Numbered from the stretch's first letter, positions 42,285 through 53,892 are shown. The stretch: 64,000 bases of DNA from Ascarosepion bandense (GCA_037127315.1 JBBBDQ010001293.1:2020001-2084000), one strand, 5' to 3'. The notes: generated from the letters alone by a model not told the origin. Numbers and translations: made by a program.

Positions 42285-42925
42285 TTTTAAACTAAGTTAG
42301 GTTTGATACAAGGCTGCATACTCAGAGCACTGAAACAATATAAAAACATGAGAAATAACTTAGAAGTGGATCCACTGCTTTCTTTTGTTTTATTACTATA
42401 GTTCAACATGTTTTTACTTTATTAATGTTATGTTAAACTAAGCCAAGTTTGGCACAAGTCTGTATATACAGAGCACCCAAGTAGTATAAAAAGTTGTTAG
42501 AAATAACTTAGTGTTATGTCGTGAGTAAGAATAAATAACTCAACAACAGGAATAGGTTAATTGTTGTATTCCGTGAAAATAGTATTTACAAAGGTTATTA
42601 GTATCCAATACAAGAATAAAGGTTAATCGTCTCAACCGTCGTAAGACGTAGTATGAGCAATGGGTACTTCTGGGTCGTCACCGGAAGTCTACGACTGACT
42701 TGTCGATCGGCTGCTCGGCACACTCTCTTACGTAGATGCCACCATTACTTTACATAATAATGGAATAGTCCATTATAGCCGAATAGGCGCGGGCGTCCCA
42801 ACACTTAGGAAGGTATCATTCTTACCACTTCTGCATTTTCTCCTCACACCTCATTAGTTTGGCTTTTTCACTTTCATTAATTTTGTGTTGAATTAAATCA
42901 AGTTTAGAACAAGATTGCAGATATA
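42285..42925. repeat. Degenerate tandem repeat, ~143-bp unit, interrupted by solo LTR
   Basis: Three units can be matched: 42289-42431, 42432-42511 continuing after the LTR at 42804-42875, and 42876-42925. Shared words include AAACTAAGYYAAGTTTGGCA, AGAGCACYSAA and AGAAATAACTTAG. Confidence 0.6.
42512..42803. mobile_element. Solo LTR with 5-bp target-site duplication
   Basis: A 292-bp block starting TGTTATGTCG and ending GTCCCAACA, flanked by CTTAG at 42507-42511 and 42804-42808. TGTT...AACA termini and a perfect 5-bp duplication define a solo long terminal repeat left by recombination. It is richer in GC and CpG than the surroundings, with AATAAA-like words. Orientation is uncertain; the minus-strand reading begins TGTTGGGACG. 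No internal gag/pol remains. Ty3/gypsy affiliation is a guess. Confidence 0.85.
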
Positions 42926-43336
42926 GCATTCTGGCGATGTCAGAATAGACTTTGCACTCAATGGCCATCAAAGAAGCCAGGTACTGTTGATACGAATGGT
43001 GACTTCGTTGATAGGGGATAAAGATCTGTGCTTCACCTAATTTCAAAAGCTGCCATGATGTGATCAAACCAGCTGTGCCTGGGATATGTATGCACAGGAC
43101 AGAACCATATGGAAGATAGATACATAAGCACCCACCTTAGAAGGAACATTCTTTAACATCTACATGAGTTTATGTTTGGACAGGGAGGGTACCAAGAGGT
43201 GACAGTTTGTTTCATGCTTAAGTACAATCCTTAGGCCTCTGTGTGTTGACTTCAATGTTTTTTTTATATTTACATACACTATATTCCTGATAATGAGCAC
43301 TTTAATCCATGGATATAGCATAACAAAACTATATTT

Positions 43337-43369
<33 letters not shown>

Positions 43370-43524
43370 GCACTTTAGAAAGGGGAAAATTTCATAAACA
43401 GCAGTCAGTGATTTATGGCCTTAGGAGATGGTTTCTTTTGAGATTGAGCACATTTGACTGATGGCACATTTACATTGGTGTAAATATATTTAGTACTTCG
43501 AAATCTTCCTTTCTCAAACATCTG

Positions 43525-43636
43525 CTGATGGCTTAGTGGGTGAATTTCTGGCTGCTGCTAAATCAGTTGGGTTTCAGTTCTGGCTGTACTGATGAGCTGT
43601 TATACAGCAAAACAGGCCTGTATGCAAATGATTCAA
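43525..43636 (+). repeat. SINE2 copy
   Basis: CTGATGA at 43589-43595, stem II GCTG/CAGC, but AAAA instead of GAAA. Stem III palindrome ACAGGCCTGT. The surrounding 43195-43640 duplicates 40230-40690, including a (TA)n and the CACTTTAGAAAGGGGAAAAT block. Confidence 0.75.
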
Positions 43637-43637
43637 T

Positions 43638-43644
<7 letters not shown>

Positions 43645-43688
<44 letters not shown>
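43645..43688. repeat. (TA)n microsatellite
   Basis: Separates SINE2 from the foldback at 43690. Confidence 0.95.
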
Positions 43689-43691
<3 letters not shown>

Positions 43692-44082
43692 ACAAGAAAT
43701 CTAGAAGTGAGCCACCACCTACCACGGTTTCACACAACGCTTCTTTGTGGAAGAGGCCTCTTACCCTGAAGAACCATTGTGTGAAACCACGGTAGGTGGT
43801 GGCTCACTTCTAGATTTCTTGTATTGTATTCTCGCTCTACTTTCGTACTTTCGTATAGAGCACTTTATTGATAAGGTTTCGTCTTGGGTTTTTTTTTCTT
43901 TCCAACAGGCACTAGACGTATTGTTCTTGTGCCCTGTTTGTTTCTTTTTTTCTCCTCCATTATTTAACCCACGAGGTAGTTCTTGCCAGTTTACAAGACG
44001 GCTTAAATTACTGTTAAGTTAGCATTATTTTCAGATGTTTAGTCTGAATTTTTAGTGTTGCCTTACTGTGATTATTTCATTA
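43687..44082 (+). mobile_element. Non-autonomous PLE-like foldback element
   Basis: Arms 43690-43740 and 43775-43830 are inverted (AAGAAATCTAGAAGTGAGCC and complement). A 250-bp leader-like tail follows, resembling 14570-14850 (pyrimidine-rich, GAGCACTTT motif). (TA)n occurs on both sides (43645-43688, 44083-44114). No protein. Confidence 0.7.
43761..43799 (+). ncRNA. Hammerhead ribozyme, core intact
   Basis: TTACC pairs with GGTGG (five pairs including wobbles). CTGAAGA at 43766-43772; short AC/GT stem II with loop CATTGT; GAAA at 43783-43786; stem III ACC-AC-GGT; A at 43794 as cleavage nucleotide. Compared with 14493-14531, stem II changes GC/GC to AC/GT, which keeps pairing. Confidence 0.65.
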
Positions 44083-44083
44083 T

Positions 44084-44115
<32 letters not shown>

Positions 44116-44439
44116 ATCAGTATCACAAAAAGTCTAGGTACCACAGGCACCTAGACTTTTGAATGTAAGCATATGGACACTGACATGGACACTAACTGAT
44201 TGACAAAGTCTAGAGTGAAATAAATGCTATAGCTATATATAAGAGATGTCTTGTATCTTCATTAGTAACATTAATAACATTACACAAGCATCAAACACAA
44301 CAAAAGATAAAAAATAAACATAGAAACATTTGGAGGAATTAATTTTTCAATACTTTTTCTCTTATATCATTGAAAAAATATGTAGCATAAACCTGTAACA
44401 TTAACTTGCTAATCTTTTGAACAGGACTATTGGTTTTTC

Positions 44440-44770
44440 CCTTGTCTCATGTTTAGGATCGGGTTTCTGGTTCCTTCTAAAGGTTAATTCAACTCAATAC
44501 TTCTAACATCTCTGCCTAAAACTCTGAAATTTTATTTACTATTCCTCAATATGTGTAGATAGGTTTACCTATCATCCAGTTCACACACCTCCCAAACTTT
44601 TTAAAAGCGAGTACAGGTTTATCTGTTTAGGATTGGGTTTCTGGCCCCTTCTAAAGATTTTCATTCTCTTTCACTTCTGGCGACATCTAGCATTTTGTTC
44701 ACATTATGACCTTGCTGCTGGTGATTCTTTTTACTCTGTAACCCTCTACCTCGAGTGGCACTTTGGCCTT
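44440..44770 (+). repeat. Two decayed SINE4 copies
   Basis: TTGTCTCATGTTTAGGATCGG, then GTAGATAGGTTTACCTATCA, CCAGTTCACACACCTCCC and GTTTAGGATTGGGTTTCTGG match SINE4 with many substitutions. Confidence 0.55.
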
Positions 44771-44999
44771 ATATATTTGTGAACATCATTATGTGTGTAT
44801 GTATTCAATACACTCAAACACACACTGTAAATCTTGGCTTGCAAAAGCTCACTGTTTGTGACAAAATTTCACAGTTTGCTTGACTTCTTGTAATATTTGT
44901 GATGATGTTGTTGAATATATTTACAGAGTATACATGGGGCAGGTTACTGTAGCTTGAATATTTATGGGGTGGGTTGATTGCCAAAGAAATAATGATGAA

Positions 45000-45330
45000 A
45001 AAATAAATATAAATTTATTTCAAAATGATTTTCTTTGTGGAAACACTTCAGTGATAAATATTTACTAAATAAATCAAATATTATGTATAAAAATTATTTT
45101 GTATAATAAATTAATTTCAAAATAACTTCCTTTTTTGTCAAAGAGATTAATTCAATGATATTATTATTTACATAACTTAAATGTTACACCTAATAAAATT
45201 ATTTTATAATTAATTTCAAAATAATTTTCTCCTTTGTCAATGCACTTATTTCAGTGGTTAATTTCAATTATATAGATCAAACATTATACATAAAAACTTT
45301 CAGATCAAAATTCAGCTAATAGCTGTCAGG
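45000..45330. repeat. Degenerate tandem repeat, ~100-bp units
   Basis: Units beginning with an ATTAATTTCAAAATAAYTTYC-type word at about 45013, 45112 and 45212, with TTTGTCAA or TTTGTGGA following. A further copy at 48466-48650 continues into the same flank (CTGTCAGG, GCCTTWTTTATYAATCC). Confidence 0.65.
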
Positions 45331-46540
45331 TTAAAGCCTTTTTTATTAATCCCTGATTTAATTCCTTTCTTTGTTCATCTCTCAAATCTAAACTCTTCTT
45401 CATCAATCATTTTTCACAAGGTCCACTCTCTTTTAATCTCGGCATATCTAGTATCTTCTACATAGCATTATTTTTTTTTACCATGTGAGCCATTATCTTG
45501 TGGAATTTGTTTCTGCTCTTCTTTCGTAAATCTGTCTCATTGACTCCCCAAACTCTTCATGTCACCAACATTTTATTCAATTCTTTCTTTTGAAAAATTC
45601 TTTCTCTCTCTTTTTTATTAAAGCAACTTTTAACTGTTCTCCAAGCATTTTTCGTTATCTGTTATTTCTCTTGCTGCCATCAGTTTTCATATGTTTTATT
45701 TTATTTTTTCCTTAATCCATTATCTTGTATTTTGTAAATTAGACATTGATTTTCTTTAGTGTGTGTATGTGGGGGGAATGAATACCACCAGATGACATGA
45801 CTCAAACACTGACCTGATGTTTTCCTGTTTTCTCTTATCTCTTGCATCATTTTTGTTTTCTTGTTTATTGCAATTATCTTTTCATTTCATTTTGAATTCA
45901 GTCCCCTTTTTTCCTTTCTTTTTCTTTTACATTTTAAAATTTGGTTACACCAGGGAAGAATCATTTTGACTGCATTGATAACTTGTTGTTTGGTCAAAGA
46001 ATTCTGGGAAACAATGTTGCTTGCAATGATGACAGAACTGCTGGGAATTTGAATTTTTTCTTATTTAAACTGCTTTTAAATTTAATTTCAATCTTATTCA
46101 AACATAAATATTTGATTCTATTCATGATTTTTCAGACATTACACCAAGTCTTTTTTTAAGAATTTATATTTTTGTTTTCAGAAAGGCATAAATCTGAAAT
46201 GCATTTCAGCAGGCATTTGTGATAAAAACTTAATTTCTTAAAATTGAAAAACTATTTATTGCCATATTTGTATATAATCTCATGTAATAAAATTTCCTAT
46301 TTTTGTTAGTAAAAAGAGATAAGATATTTCATTTTCAGTTAATATATACAGAAAAATTAAAAAGAAACTTACTTTAGTACTGACTTGAAGTTTTATTCAT
46401 TAGAGTGAGATAAATATACTGAATTCATTAAGAGATATTTTATTTATGTCCTACATAAGAATGTTAATTATTCATGCTAAACAAATTCAGAAACTGATCT
46501 TTATTAAAATTGAAATATTGTCATCTTATAATGCTAACAA
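45330..46540. other. No gene seen
   Basis: T-rich then A/T-rich sequence with short frames without recognisable domains. Confidence 0.5.
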
Positions 46541-46544
46541 ATGA

Positions 46545-46800
46545 AGTAATGTAGCATTTCCTATGTTTTTTCTATAAATATTTTAATGATAATTAGTCTC
46601 ATCATTTTAAAGTTGAAATGACTACTTTGAACTGTAAGTTCTATGTTAACATTTTCTTCTTTCACACTCATTGTTTGTGAAACTCTTTTCTGGCTTTTTG
46701 CTTTCTAGGCAACTTTGATCATCAAAAATTTAAATGAAATATAAATCCTAATCCACCTTTTTCTTGATTTCTCTCAATGGAGCATAAAGCCGGTTAAAAC
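46545..46800 (+). pseudogene. LINE1 3' end, strongly decayed
   Basis: TTTTTTCTATAAATATTTTAATG (CLFYKYFH region), TGAAACTCTTTTCTGGC (LWNSL region) and CATCAAAAATTTAAATGAAA (QKFKCK region) in the right order and spacing. Confidence 0.5.
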
Positions 46801-46896
46801 CACTCATCATTGATGAGGCGGTCAATACTTCTGTAACTCATCTTTTTTTACTTTTTTATTCTTTTTGACCCCACACAAACCCCTTTATCCTTTGGT

Positions 46897-47456
46897 CGAT
46901 GCAGACTGGATATTAACCAAAGCTATATAATCCAATCTGTTCTGCTATTTAACCCATAGCTAGAGGGAGAAGAGATGGATTAATACCTTTCCCAAAGGTA
47001 ATTGCACACAAGTGAAAGCAACAAATTCAACAGAAATTCAAATTTGGTTCTCCAATTTCTCATTCTGAGCTGGCATTTACTGCACCACAACACACATCCT
47101 TTTTTTTTAAACAAAGGACAACATTATTTATGGCATTTACATTTGGACAATTGTCCTCATCTTTGTTGTTATTATCACGATATTTCATCTTTCATGTTCT
47201 CCATCCTTCCTTCAGGCAGATTTTCCCACAGTAGGTCGCCATTTATTTCTGTGGTAGACTGATTGCCAATTAAGGTATAGAATCCAATCTGTTCTGCAAC
47301 TTAACCCATAGCTGGAGGGAGAAGAGATGAATTAATACCATTCTCAAGGCTATCTGTGTATAAGAGAATGCAACAAATTCAACAGGAATTCAAATTCGAC
47401 TCTCCAATTTCTCATTCCAAGCTGATATCCACTGCATCACAACAAACATCCTTTAT
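46897..47456 (-). repeat. Two SINE1 copies, partial
   Basis: Minus-strand SINE1 pieces at 46897-47100 and 47228-47456 with CTGTTCTGCTATTTAACCCA and the tRNA-like head near 47040-47095 and 47395-47450. A SINE3 tail scrap (47145-47215, minus) lies between them. Confidence 0.75.
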
Positions 47457-47474
47457 TTTTCCTGCCCTAAAATA

Positions 47475-47895
47475 ATGTATTTTCTGATTTCTTTTGTGTG
47501 TCTTAGTGTCTTTATTGCCTTGCATAAGGTGAAATGATTAAAGAAATATAAAAATTCAGATATAAAGTATATCTGTAAAAAGACAATACAAATTAAGACA
47601 AATTGAAAACTTTTCTTTATCAACATGTTCCATCATCTTTATCAATACTATGGTTGCTTTATCACAGCAACAATAATAATATGTCTACTAAAACCAATTG
47701 TATATATCTCATCAACCCATATTTTGATCTTCAGAAATGCAATGTCATTTCTTATCTTCTGTCTTCTTAAGTTCTTTTCTTTTGTTGTTCTCTCTCCTTA
47801 ATAATGTTTTCTTTTTCTTATATTTTTTCACACTCAGTAACTTGTTTTTTTGTTAGTGGCTTTATTGCCTTGCATGGATGAAATAATCAAAAATT
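47475..47895 (+). pseudogene. LINE1 3' tails, two scraps
   Basis: CTTTATTGCCTTGCATAAGG TGAAATGATTAAAG near 47511-47544 and GGCTTTATTGCCTTGCATGG near 47857-47876. Confidence 0.5.
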
Positions 47896-48825
47896 TTCAG
47901 TGCAAATTCCTACTGAGATTGATTCACATTTTACACCTTTCTGAAAGCAAAAAATTTAAATTCTTAAAAAAATCTTGGAGTAAGAACAGAAAAGTTATGA
48001 CTGGAACCAAATATTTACATGTTAATAAATTCAAATTAAAAATAGTTTAAATAATAAAAATACACATTTCCTGAAGTTTTGTTTTCATTGCAAGCAACAC
48101 CATTTTCTAAGATCTTTTGACGAATGAACAAGTTATCAATGTAATTTTTAAATCACTATCAATATTAGCCAATTAATACTGATAAAAAATTAATACTGCT
48201 ATTTAATATTTATTTTTCATGATGAAAGGCCAACATAATTAACTTTGAGTGAAAGGCTTCTGCAGACAAAGAAATTCAGATATAAATCATGTCAGCAATA
48301 AAGCTGTTAGTTAATCAAATACCGATTATTAAAATCCGTTTTTTTTTTAATCATTTATTAAGAGATGTTGAAAGTGTTTCTGTTTCATTTTTTTTTTTTT
48401 TTATAAGAAATTGATGCCTGGAGAACAATTTCCCTGTGGAAACGCTTTTGTCAGTTTTTAATTTTTGATAAATTAATTTCAAAATAATTTCCATCTTTGT
48501 CAATGAACTCATATCAGTGGTTAATACTAATCATCTACATCAAACATTATACACAAACACTTTCAGATCAATGTTCAGATAATAACTGTCAGGCTCAAGC
48601 CTTATTTATCAATCCTTGTCTTAGTTTCTTTCTGAAGACCCCCAAACTTTGCCAACCACAGAATAGATATCACTAAGAAAGCATTTTGTTACACATTATA
48701 TTCATATAAAATTATCCTTACTATCCTTTTTGTCAATGCATTTATATTATACAGGGTTTATATAAAGTCCATTTGCACTTTAAAGTTATGAATTTTTAAA
48801 GTGCACATGAACTTTATGGATACTC

Positions 48826-49130
48826 TCTATGTCAGTCAGTTAAGTGCTATATATGATACACGCTTGGGTGATCATATCTCTTTCAAACCATGACTGACTG
48901 AGCAGAAGATTTTCCCACATTAGGTTGCTATTACTTTCTGTGATAGACTGGCTGCCAACCAAGGCTATAAAACCCAATCTGTCCTGCTATTTAACCCCTA
49001 TCTGAAAAGAGAAGTGACAGATTTATATCTTTTCCAATGGTGTTTGCGTATTTGTTAATGCAACAAATCTAAACACTGCTCTTTGATTTCTCATTCCAAG
49101 TCAATATCCATTGCACCACAATGCACATCC
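48826..49130 (-). repeat. SINE1 copy
   Basis: Runs from GTCAGTCAGTTAAGTGC through CATGACTGACTGAGCAGAAG and CCCAATCTGTCCTGCTATTT to the head CATTGCACCACAATGCACAT. Confidence 0.8.
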
Positions 49131-49239
49131 CAGTATAATTGTATAAGAACTATTTTCTTGAGATAGCTTGTTATACTCAGATGCATATCAGCTGACAACA
49201 ACAAAAAAAATAAAAAAAAATAAACGCTTTATTAATTTT

Positions 49240-50040
49240 TCAAAATCTTATCACTTGCAAGCAAGGCAATAAAGTCACAAAGATGCAAGGTGTTACTGAG
49301 TGTTAGACAATATAAGAATAAAGACAAAAATTAGAAAAGAGGACATTAAAAGATTAAGCATTAAAAAGGCAGCAGCTAACAATTGACATTGCATTTAATT
49401 TTTGAAGATCAAACTTGATTCAGTTAAGACATATGCTTGAGCAATCATGTCTCAAAAGAAACATAAATGGCTGGGTAGATTTTCCCACAGTAGGTTGCCA
49501 TTACTTTCTATGGTAGACTGGTTGCCAAGAAAGGCAATAAAGTCATAAAGATGCAAGGTGTTACTGAGTGTTAGACAATATAAGAAAAAAGAAAAAAATT
49601 AGAAAAGAGGACATTAAAAGATTAAGCATTAAAAAGGCAGCAGATAGCAATTGACATTGCATTTAATTTTTGAAGATCAAACTTGATTCAGTTAAGACAT
49701 ACTCTTGAGTAATCATGTCTCAAAAGAAACATAACTGGCTGGGTAGAAGATTTTCCCACAGTAGGTTGCCATTACTTTCTGTGGTAGACTGGTTGCCAAG
49801 AAAGGCTATTGAACCCAATCTGTCCTGCTATTTAACCCAAAGCTGAAGAGAGAGAAGAAACAGATTTGTACCTTTTCCAAGGGTATTTGTGCATAAGTAT
49901 AATGCAAGGACTAGAATTTAAACTCAGCTCTCCAATTTTTCATTCTCTGCCAATATCCACTGCACCACAACGCACTTTCCAAACTTGATTTGAAAGCAAG
50001 AAACCGGAAGAGTGTTCCACAATTGAGAAGGATAATAGAA
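49240..50040 (-). repeat. LINE1 tail with SINE1 insertion and 268-bp tandem duplication
   Basis: SINE1 (49689-49980) is inserted in a LINE1 tail and flanked by AAACTTGATT at 49679-49688 and 49981-49990. A unit containing part of the LINE1 tail and the 3' part of SINE1 is then duplicated in tandem: 49263-49530 and 49531-49801, both beginning AAGGCAATAAAG. The breakpoints share AAGGC, suggesting microhomology-driven duplication. Confidence 0.8.
49689..49980 (-). mobile_element. SINE1, full-length with TSD
   Basis: 292 bp between 10-bp direct repeats AAACTTGATT. This defines the SINE1 ends: the 3' end is CAGTTAAGACATAC when read on the plus strand, and the tRNA-like head lies at about 49910-49978. 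Confidence 0.85.
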
Positions 50041-50297
50041 GAAAGCCAAATTTATCTACTCAGTAAAGTAAAATGCTTGAAGCCTAGATTGTCTAGACTA
50101 AGGAAAAAATGCTTACCCATGTTTAATTCTATGAAAGTATGGCTCTAATTGTAACGGGGGTTTCACATTCATGCAGTTTTCTTTTATGTATATATACATA
50201 TATTGTTAAATATAACAGACAATGAATGTCTATTATGTTTAATCATGAGTCATTCTAAACATCGTATTTTGACTTTAATTTCAGATGAAAATAAAGG
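50035..50297 (-). repeat. Repeat incl. PLE terminal fragment, duplicated at 52574-52836
   Basis: The 263-bp block from AGCCAAATTTATCTACTCAG to TTCAGATGAAAATAAAG occurs again 2.5 kb downstream with a few changes. The right half is the PLE terminal repeat of the 3870/5460 type. Confidence 0.75.
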
Positions 50298-50489
50298 CAG
50301 TTACACTTAGCCATTTCAATTTTTAAAGATGAAACCTTGCTTTCTTTCCAAATAGATACTCCCTGCAAAAATTCTAAAATACCTATTACCAGGCTAAGCA
50401 TGTTTTATGAAGTTTTTTTTGTTTGTTTGTTTGTTTTAATAGTTGATATTTTAATTCTAGATATCATTGTTTTTCTATTCTGTCTTCAG

Positions 50490-50589
50490 GTGTGGGAAAT
50501 GGTGTTGAGTGGTTCACAAGAAATGAGACACGGCCAAATCATTATCGGATACTCCTGGTCAAGGATGATAATTTGCTCTTAGCAGCAAG
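50490..50589 (+). CDS. Semaphorin exon A (sema domain, N-terminal)
   Basis: Host-gene exon of 100 nt, with acceptor TTCTATTCTGTCTTCAG and donor AAG|GTGAGT. Reading from phase 1 (two leading bases) gives VGNGVEWFTRNETRPNHY, RILLVKDDNLLLAAR. The HYRILL..D..LL..AR pattern is the first blade of a semaphorin sema domain, an extracellular beta-propeller that binds plexin receptors in axon guidance. The exon ends after two bases of a codon and joins exon B in frame. The open frame starting with M at 50337 crosses the acceptor and is in another frame. The semaphorin class cannot be fixed from this much sequence; Sema1-like is my best guess. The signal-peptide exon was not found upstream. Confidence 0.8.
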
Positions 50590-51349
50590 GTGAGTCCTTC
50601 TTTATTCTTTTTTCTATTTTGAACCTTTTTCCAACAATAAAACTCTTAAAATGCTTTTATGGGAAATGTCTGTGAAGTCTTTCTCAAAACTGGTTCTCAA
50701 ATGTATCTGATAGGGTGCACACTGATTCTGAATGTCAGCGTGCTACTGAATAAATTGTTCTGCTTATTCTAATATCTCATGAGTGTTTACAGGGGGATTT
50801 GTGATTCAAATGAATTACTTGAATCAGAAATGTCAACCCAGGGGCAAATATTCTTGTCATATTTATAGAAATAAATATGAAAATTGAGCTTCTTTTCTTT
50901 AAAATCAGTCATTCTATTTGGTGAATATCTTGCAAATTGTTTGCTAAAGATATTTAAAACTGATTTATTTGAATTTTTATACTTTTTTTTTACAAATTAT
51001 ACCTGATAAACACTCATTGATAAAGTAAGGTATACAAAGGATTGTGCAAATATATCAAATGGCTTGGGAAGAAACAATGTTGAATCTTAATCTCAATAAG
51101 TCATTTAGCAAATATTACATAAATATTGTCAGTATTAGAACTTTTTGCTTTGTACAGAAATTAGCAAAAATTACAGTAGGCTGTTCATATATACTCTGAC
51201 ATCATAAGGAGGATTAATTAAATAAAACAAAATTTTAACACCATATAAAAAATGAAATGGCATATTCTGGTGACTCATGGTAGAGATTAAACTAATAACT
51301 GTTTTAGTATTGGAAATAAATCCTGTATACAAAAACAAAGTTTCTGATT

Positions 51350-51554
51350 TGCATTGTTTTACTGCAGAAATGCATTGTAGGAAAGTTTACTATAGAAATG
51401 CATTTTAAATTTGAAAAAAAGGGAACCGTCAGTGGTTATGAATTAAATCAAGTATTTTTGTGGGGTACTGTTGTCTTTATTTGAGACAAACTCGATAAGA
51501 GTTTTAGAGTTTTTGACAAGTTGTTTGTTGGTTCCAAAAACAGTTTTGGTTTTT

Positions 51555-51602
<48 letters not shown>

Positions 51603-51783
51603 GAGAGAGAGAGAGAGAGAGAGAGAGATATCAAACATTTTCACTCTTTTTTTATCCTTAAGATCTTTTTCAAAAACATATCACTTTTCCATGACACTGA
51701 AGGATTTGCATTGTTTTATTATAGAAATGCATTTTAAATTTTACCAAAAAGAACTGGCAGTGGTGACAAATTAAATCAAGTGT
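51350..51783. repeat. Internal duplication around (TA)n(GA)n
   Basis: GATTTGCATTGTTTTACTGC, GAAATGCATTTTAAATTT and AAATTAAATCAAGT recur at 51345-51455 and 51700-51783 on either side of (TA)n(GA)n at 51558-51629. Confidence 0.65.
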
Positions 51784-52220
51784 CATATTATATTCAGTGC
51801 AATTATAATATATATATATATATATATATTCAACCAATAGGTTGAGGGTGACCCAAAGGCTCCCTCTTCTTTTGCTGCTACCTTTTGGAAGGTGTAATTA
51901 CTATCCCTGGATTTCTCGACTTAGCCTCAGTCCTTATCTTTGTTGTTAAGTGCTTAGCAGAGAGGTGTTGAGTACCATTTTTAAAGTCTTTTCAAACCTG
52001 CAACATCCCATACAATAGACAAGCACTCCACCATTGCACTATGTATCTAAATATCAGAAAGATATATTTTTATATCTATGCGTTTTAGAAAGAATATGTA
52101 ACAATATTCTTTTGAGCATAAAAGGGAGGTAATTCTAGAGGAGATGAACATTCAGTGTCAAGGAAACGAGATAGGTTTTTGGAAATGGATCTTAAGAGTA
52201 AAACAGAGTGAAAATGCTTG

Positions 52221-52222
<2 letters not shown>

Positions 52223-52279
<57 letters not shown>

Positions 52280-52410
52280 GATATATAAATATATAAATAT
52301 ATATATATTCAGAAATTATAACATGGATATGTTATAATATCACTACAAAAGTAGCTATTTTGTTTCGATGCTTCTTGTGTCTTATCAAGTGATGAGGTTT
52401 ATTTCAAATA

Positions 52411-52462
<52 letters not shown>
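52223..52462. repeat. (CT)n(TA)n and (TA)n microsatellites
   Basis: CT tract to 52258, TA to 52279, then a long pure TA tract at 52416-52463. Confidence 0.95.
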
Positions 52463-52466
<4 letters not shown>

Positions 52467-52573
52467 GAAGTAAAAACTGTTTTAGGAACCAATGGAAAAC
52501 TTGCCAAAACCTAAAAACTTATCGAGTCTCAAATATAAAATGACAAAACTGAAAAAGAAAAGAGAAAGAAAGG

Positions 52574-53305
52574 TCTAAAGCCAAATTTATCTACTCAGTA
52601 AAGTAAAATGCTTGAAGCCTAGATTGCCTAGACCAAGGAAAAAATGCTTACCCATGTTTAATCCTATGAATGTATGGCTTTAATTGTAACTGGGGTTTCA
52701 CTTTCATGCAGTTTTCTTTTATGTATATATTCATATATTGTTACATATAGCAGACAATGAATGTCTATTATGTTTAATCATGAGCTATTCTAAACATCGT
52801 ATTTTGACTTTAATTTCAGATGAAAATAAAGACAAATTTTGTTACACACATTTATATATACAAAAAATTAATAAAATTACATTTCACTCTGGTCCTAACA
52901 CATTAAATTGCATTTAGACATATGGGTCTGTTAACATTTTGATCTTTCATGCGATGTGATGTCATAGAACTGCATTACAATTTTACAAACTGCGTCTGCT
53001 ATTTGATGATTATTATCGTTGCTTAGCAAAGTTTTTATGTCAACACAAGATAAAACCATCTTTGATGGTGTATGTCTTTATGTTAATGTCCCTGTAACCT
53101 CCCTGAAGATGGCTCATGTGAGCCAAAAGCTTAGAACCAGTGTAATAAAAAAATATCCAAATGTTGGACAATTTTTGTCTTTATTTTTACCTGAAATTAA
53201 AGCCAAAATACAATGTTTAGAACGGCTTATGATTAAACATAATAAACATTCACTGTTTCTTATATTTAACAGTATATGCTTAGAAAATTATCTGCTGCCT
53301 CGATA
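52574..53305. repeat. PLE terminal repeats in inverted arrangement
   Basis: The minus-orientation terminal repeat (52735-52836) is followed by a plus-orientation copy (52985-53305) containing CTGAAGATGGCTCA, TGAGCC and AAAAGC. Inverted pLTR pairs without an ORF occur repeatedly in this window. Confidence 0.7.
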
Positions 53306-53322
53306 CACTAAATTTAAATATA

Positions 53323-53329
<7 letters not shown>

Positions 53330-53368
<39 letters not shown>

Positions 53369-53395
53369 CATACATTCTTGCAATCTTCATATATA

Positions 53396-53446
<51 letters not shown>

Positions 53447-53470
53447 GCAATCTTCACATATATATATATA
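53330..53470. repeat. (TA)n/(TATG)n microsatellite cluster
   Basis: Several TA blocks separated by ACATACAT and a 13-base ATGCAATCTTCAT-like word repeated twice. Confidence 0.9.
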
Positions 53471-53612
53471 GTCATCCGCAGACAGATCTGTTTTGCTGTA
53501 TCACAGCTCATCAGTACAGTTAAGCATCCGATTGCTTTTAGCCAGTATTGAAACCCGATCGAATTATCATCAGTTTACAATTCTACCTCTGAGCTATGCA
53601 CACTCAGTAGAA
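53468..53612 (-). repeat. SINE2 copy, minus strand
   Basis: Complete from head (B-box-like GGGTTTCAATAC, minus) to the hammerhead (CTGATGA at 53508-53514, minus). GAAA is AAAA; stem I CTGTA/TGCGG, stem II GCTG/CAGC and stem III ACAGATCTGT are intact. Confidence 0.8.
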
Positions 53613-53668
53613 GAAGGCAGACTTTTAGCATGTAATGGACTATGTAAACATGCCAGTAGCTAAGAGTG

Positions 53669-53671
<3 letters not shown>

Positions 53672-53720
<49 letters not shown>
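53672..53720. repeat. (TA)n microsatellite
   Basis: About 24 TA units. Confidence 0.95.
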
Positions 53721-53724
<4 letters not shown>

Positions 53725-53892
53725 GGCCTAGAATAAACTCTCATTGTTTTCCAGCAGATGGCATTCCCACAAATGTGTGCATAAAGTTTCAGATGATAAT
53801 ACATATAGAACGAAGATTTTTAAGCAAGCTTGAAATTCAGTGAATGTCATTTTGCCAAACTGTAAATAACTTAGTTTTTCATAGAATTAAAC

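Noticed and set aside
50337..50582. 81-codon frame starting upstream of semaphorin exon A
   Set aside because: Crosses the splice acceptor and reads the exon in the wrong frame.
53330..53470. CRISPR-like spaced repeats
   Set aside because: Simple (TA)n blocks with short spacers in a eukaryotic genome; no conserved repeat unit.
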